Assembly (NCBI GenBank): GCA_947168365.1
Contig: CAMVLO010000015.1
Coordinates: 4,072-68,071, forward strand
Source of the DNA: UBA3824 sp017541145
GTDB lineage: Bacteria > Bacteroidota > Bacteroidia > Bacteroidales > UBA3824
Reading direction: 5' to 3'
DNA: 64,000 nucleotides
Shown here: positions 63,021 to 64,000 of the stretch, in pieces
Numbering within the stretch: the stretch's first letter is position 1
Layout: the number at the start of each line of letters is the position of its first letter
Made by a program: the position numbers and the translations under genes
Notes under the pieces: generated by a model
What the model was told of the DNA's origin: nothing
Databases searched by the model: none
What the model saw: the letters and a program-made list of their open reading frames with translations, nothing else

Positions 63021-63851
63021 TTATCTTACAACTTGTGTAAATTCCGGATTAGAACCGTTTTCTACAATCACGTAAATCTTTGACTGAGCTTTGCTTCCGT
63101 CTTGATTTTGACTTTCTACGTTGAACAAATACTCAACACCGTTTTTTACGTCACGTTTTCCTACAGTAACAGGAGTACCGAGCGGAAACTGATAGTTGCT
63201 GCAAGCTGCATCAAAAATCTGTTTTTCTTCGTCGGTAACAGGCTGAGATTCACTGAAATCAGGGATTACAACTTTTTCACCTTTCAAAGCACCGCTGTTG
63301 ATAAGGAATGTTTCGATTTCGCCAGCTGCTTTGCTTACACGCGCATTTCTAACGCCGTAACCCTCAGCAACAATTGCATCCGGCAATTGAGTTTTCAATT
63401 GGTCTGAACTTGTATTAAGACCACCGCTACCGAATGTACAGAACGGAACTAAAACCTTGCCTTTCAAATCAACATTCTTGATAAAACTTGCAACCGGAGG
63501 AGCAAATGTTCCGAACCAAACCGGATAACCGAGATAAATTGTATCAAATTCAGCAATATTGTGAGCGAGGGCTTTTATAGCCGGAACTTTTCCTTCTTGC
63601 AAATCCTTTTGACAACGTTCAATTGTCTGATTGAAATCACCATTATAAGGCTCTTCACAAACTATTGAATCTTTTTCAATTCCAAGTTTTTGACTGAAAA
63701 TATCAGCCACTTTGGCTGTTGCACCGGTTTGAGAATAATAAACAACAATTGATTTTGACTTGTAAGGTTCATTAGACTTGTTACCGGCTTGCTGAGAACC
63801 ACAACCGGCAAGAGCAACTGCCGCAGCAATAGTTAATACTGTCTTTTTCAT
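63021..63851 (-). CDS. Lipid-anchored flavodoxin-like protein
   Basis: 276 residues. A lipoprotein signal (MKKTVLTIAAAVALAGCGSQ) has its lipobox cysteine at residue 17. The flavodoxin domain, at about 32-195, contains VVYYSQTGATAKVADIF (phosphate-binding loop), IYLGYPVWFGTFAPPVASFI and FCTFGSGGLNTSSDQL. A C-terminal extension of about 80 residues follows (TDEEKQIFDAACSNYQFPLG), which I do not recognise. It may be exported to the periplasm and carry FMN. Ordinary flavodoxins are cytoplasmic, so the anchor suggests a redox role outside the membrane. Single-gene unit. Confidence 0.87.
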   Translation of the reverse strand: MKKTVLTIAAAVALAGCGSQQAGNKSNEPYKSKSIVVYYSQTGATAKVADIFSQKLGIEKDSIVCEEPYNGDFNQTIERCQKDLQEGKVPAIKALAHNIAEFDTIYLGYPVWFGTFAPPVASFIKNVDLKGKVLVPFCTFGSGGLNTSSDQLKTQLPDAIVAEGYGVRNARVSKAAGEIETFLINSGALKGEKVVIPDFSESQPVTDEEKQIFDAACSNYQFPLGTPVTVGKRDVKNGVEYLFNVESQNQDGSKAQSKIYVIVENGSNPEFTQVVR

Positions 63852-63958
63852 ATAATCGCTATCTTTTAATTGTTAAAAAAAAATAATAAAAAATAAGTTC
63901 TGCAAATTGGCTAAAATTCTACAAAAAAAATCCGCCTTTTTTTCAACCTTTTTCGCGG

Positions 63959-63966
63959 CAAAAGTA
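63959..63966 (-). promoter_or_regulatory. -7 element (TACTTTTG) for the flavodoxin gene
   Basis: Exact TAnnTTTG match on the minus strand, about 110 bases before the start. The -33 box is not clear. Confidence 0.5.
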
Positions 63967-64000
63967 TAAACAAAAAATCAAATTAAAAATAAAAAAATTA

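Overview
The window is chromosomal DNA from an A+T-rich anaerobic member of the Bacteroidetes, most likely order Bacteroidales. The evidence is repeated promoter elements of the Bacteroidetes form TAnnTTTG (often with TTTG 18-20 bases upstream), a complete Na+-translocating NADH:quinone reductase operon (nqrA-F), an HdrABC-like iron-sulfur cluster of the kind found in Bacteroidetes, DUF2795, FISUMP, AAA_14/DUF4143 and DUF1703 proteins, and many signal peptides ending in an A-Q cleavage site. I cannot name a genus. No rRNA, tRNA, CRISPR array or intact transposase is visible.

Layout. 1-1.9 kb: a very A+T-rich accessory patch with a 5'-truncated unknown gene, a membrane protein and a secreted-protein stump. 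2-20.5 kb: housekeeping and accessory genes, namely a LysM/periplasmic-binding lytic or assembly factor, DUF2795, an orphan chemoreceptor, a nucleotide-sugar dehydrogenase, an M1-like peptidase, a 1289-residue AlbA_2 protein, an NhaC antiporter, a two-repeat small protein, an EamA transporter, a SpoIIE-type phosphatase and a DUF1703 AAA protein. 20.5-23.7 kb: a decayed junction holding a transposase stump and a degraded second copy of the 3' end of nqrF, then two exported proteins that separate this copy from the real nqrF. 23.7-29.7 kb: nqrABCDEF. 29.7-32.8 kb: a non-coding kilobase with a candidate small RNA, an AAA_14 gene preceded by two Crp-like palindromes, and pseudogenes of a MerR regulator and a P-loop kinase. 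32.8-39.1 kb: a four-gene Wadjet (JetABCD) plasmid-defence operon. 39.5-44.1 kb: a GH127/GH43 pair for arabinose-containing glycans, with an iterated operator. 45-45.6 kb: Fe/Mn superoxide dismutase. 45.7-57.7 kb: a type I restriction-modification island. 57.8-62.8 kb: the Hdr-like redox operon. 63-63.9 kb: a lipid-anchored flavodoxin.

How the genes work together. NQR and the Hdr-like operon are both respiratory or redox modules at the membrane, and superoxide dismutase and flavodoxin fit an anaerobe that meets oxygen. Two independent defence loci, Wadjet and the type I island, lie about 7 kb apart. The island is the most interesting part of the window. It is bounded by 30-bp direct repeats that agree at 29 positions. 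It carries a half-length HsdS ahead of HsdM, then a winged-helix regulator plus a nucleotidyltransferase behind their own promoter and a dyad operator, and then full HsdS, a KAP P-loop ATPase, HsdR and a YgjP-type metalloprotease. The two promoters would let methylation genes and restriction genes be controlled separately. This is inference from the sequence alone.
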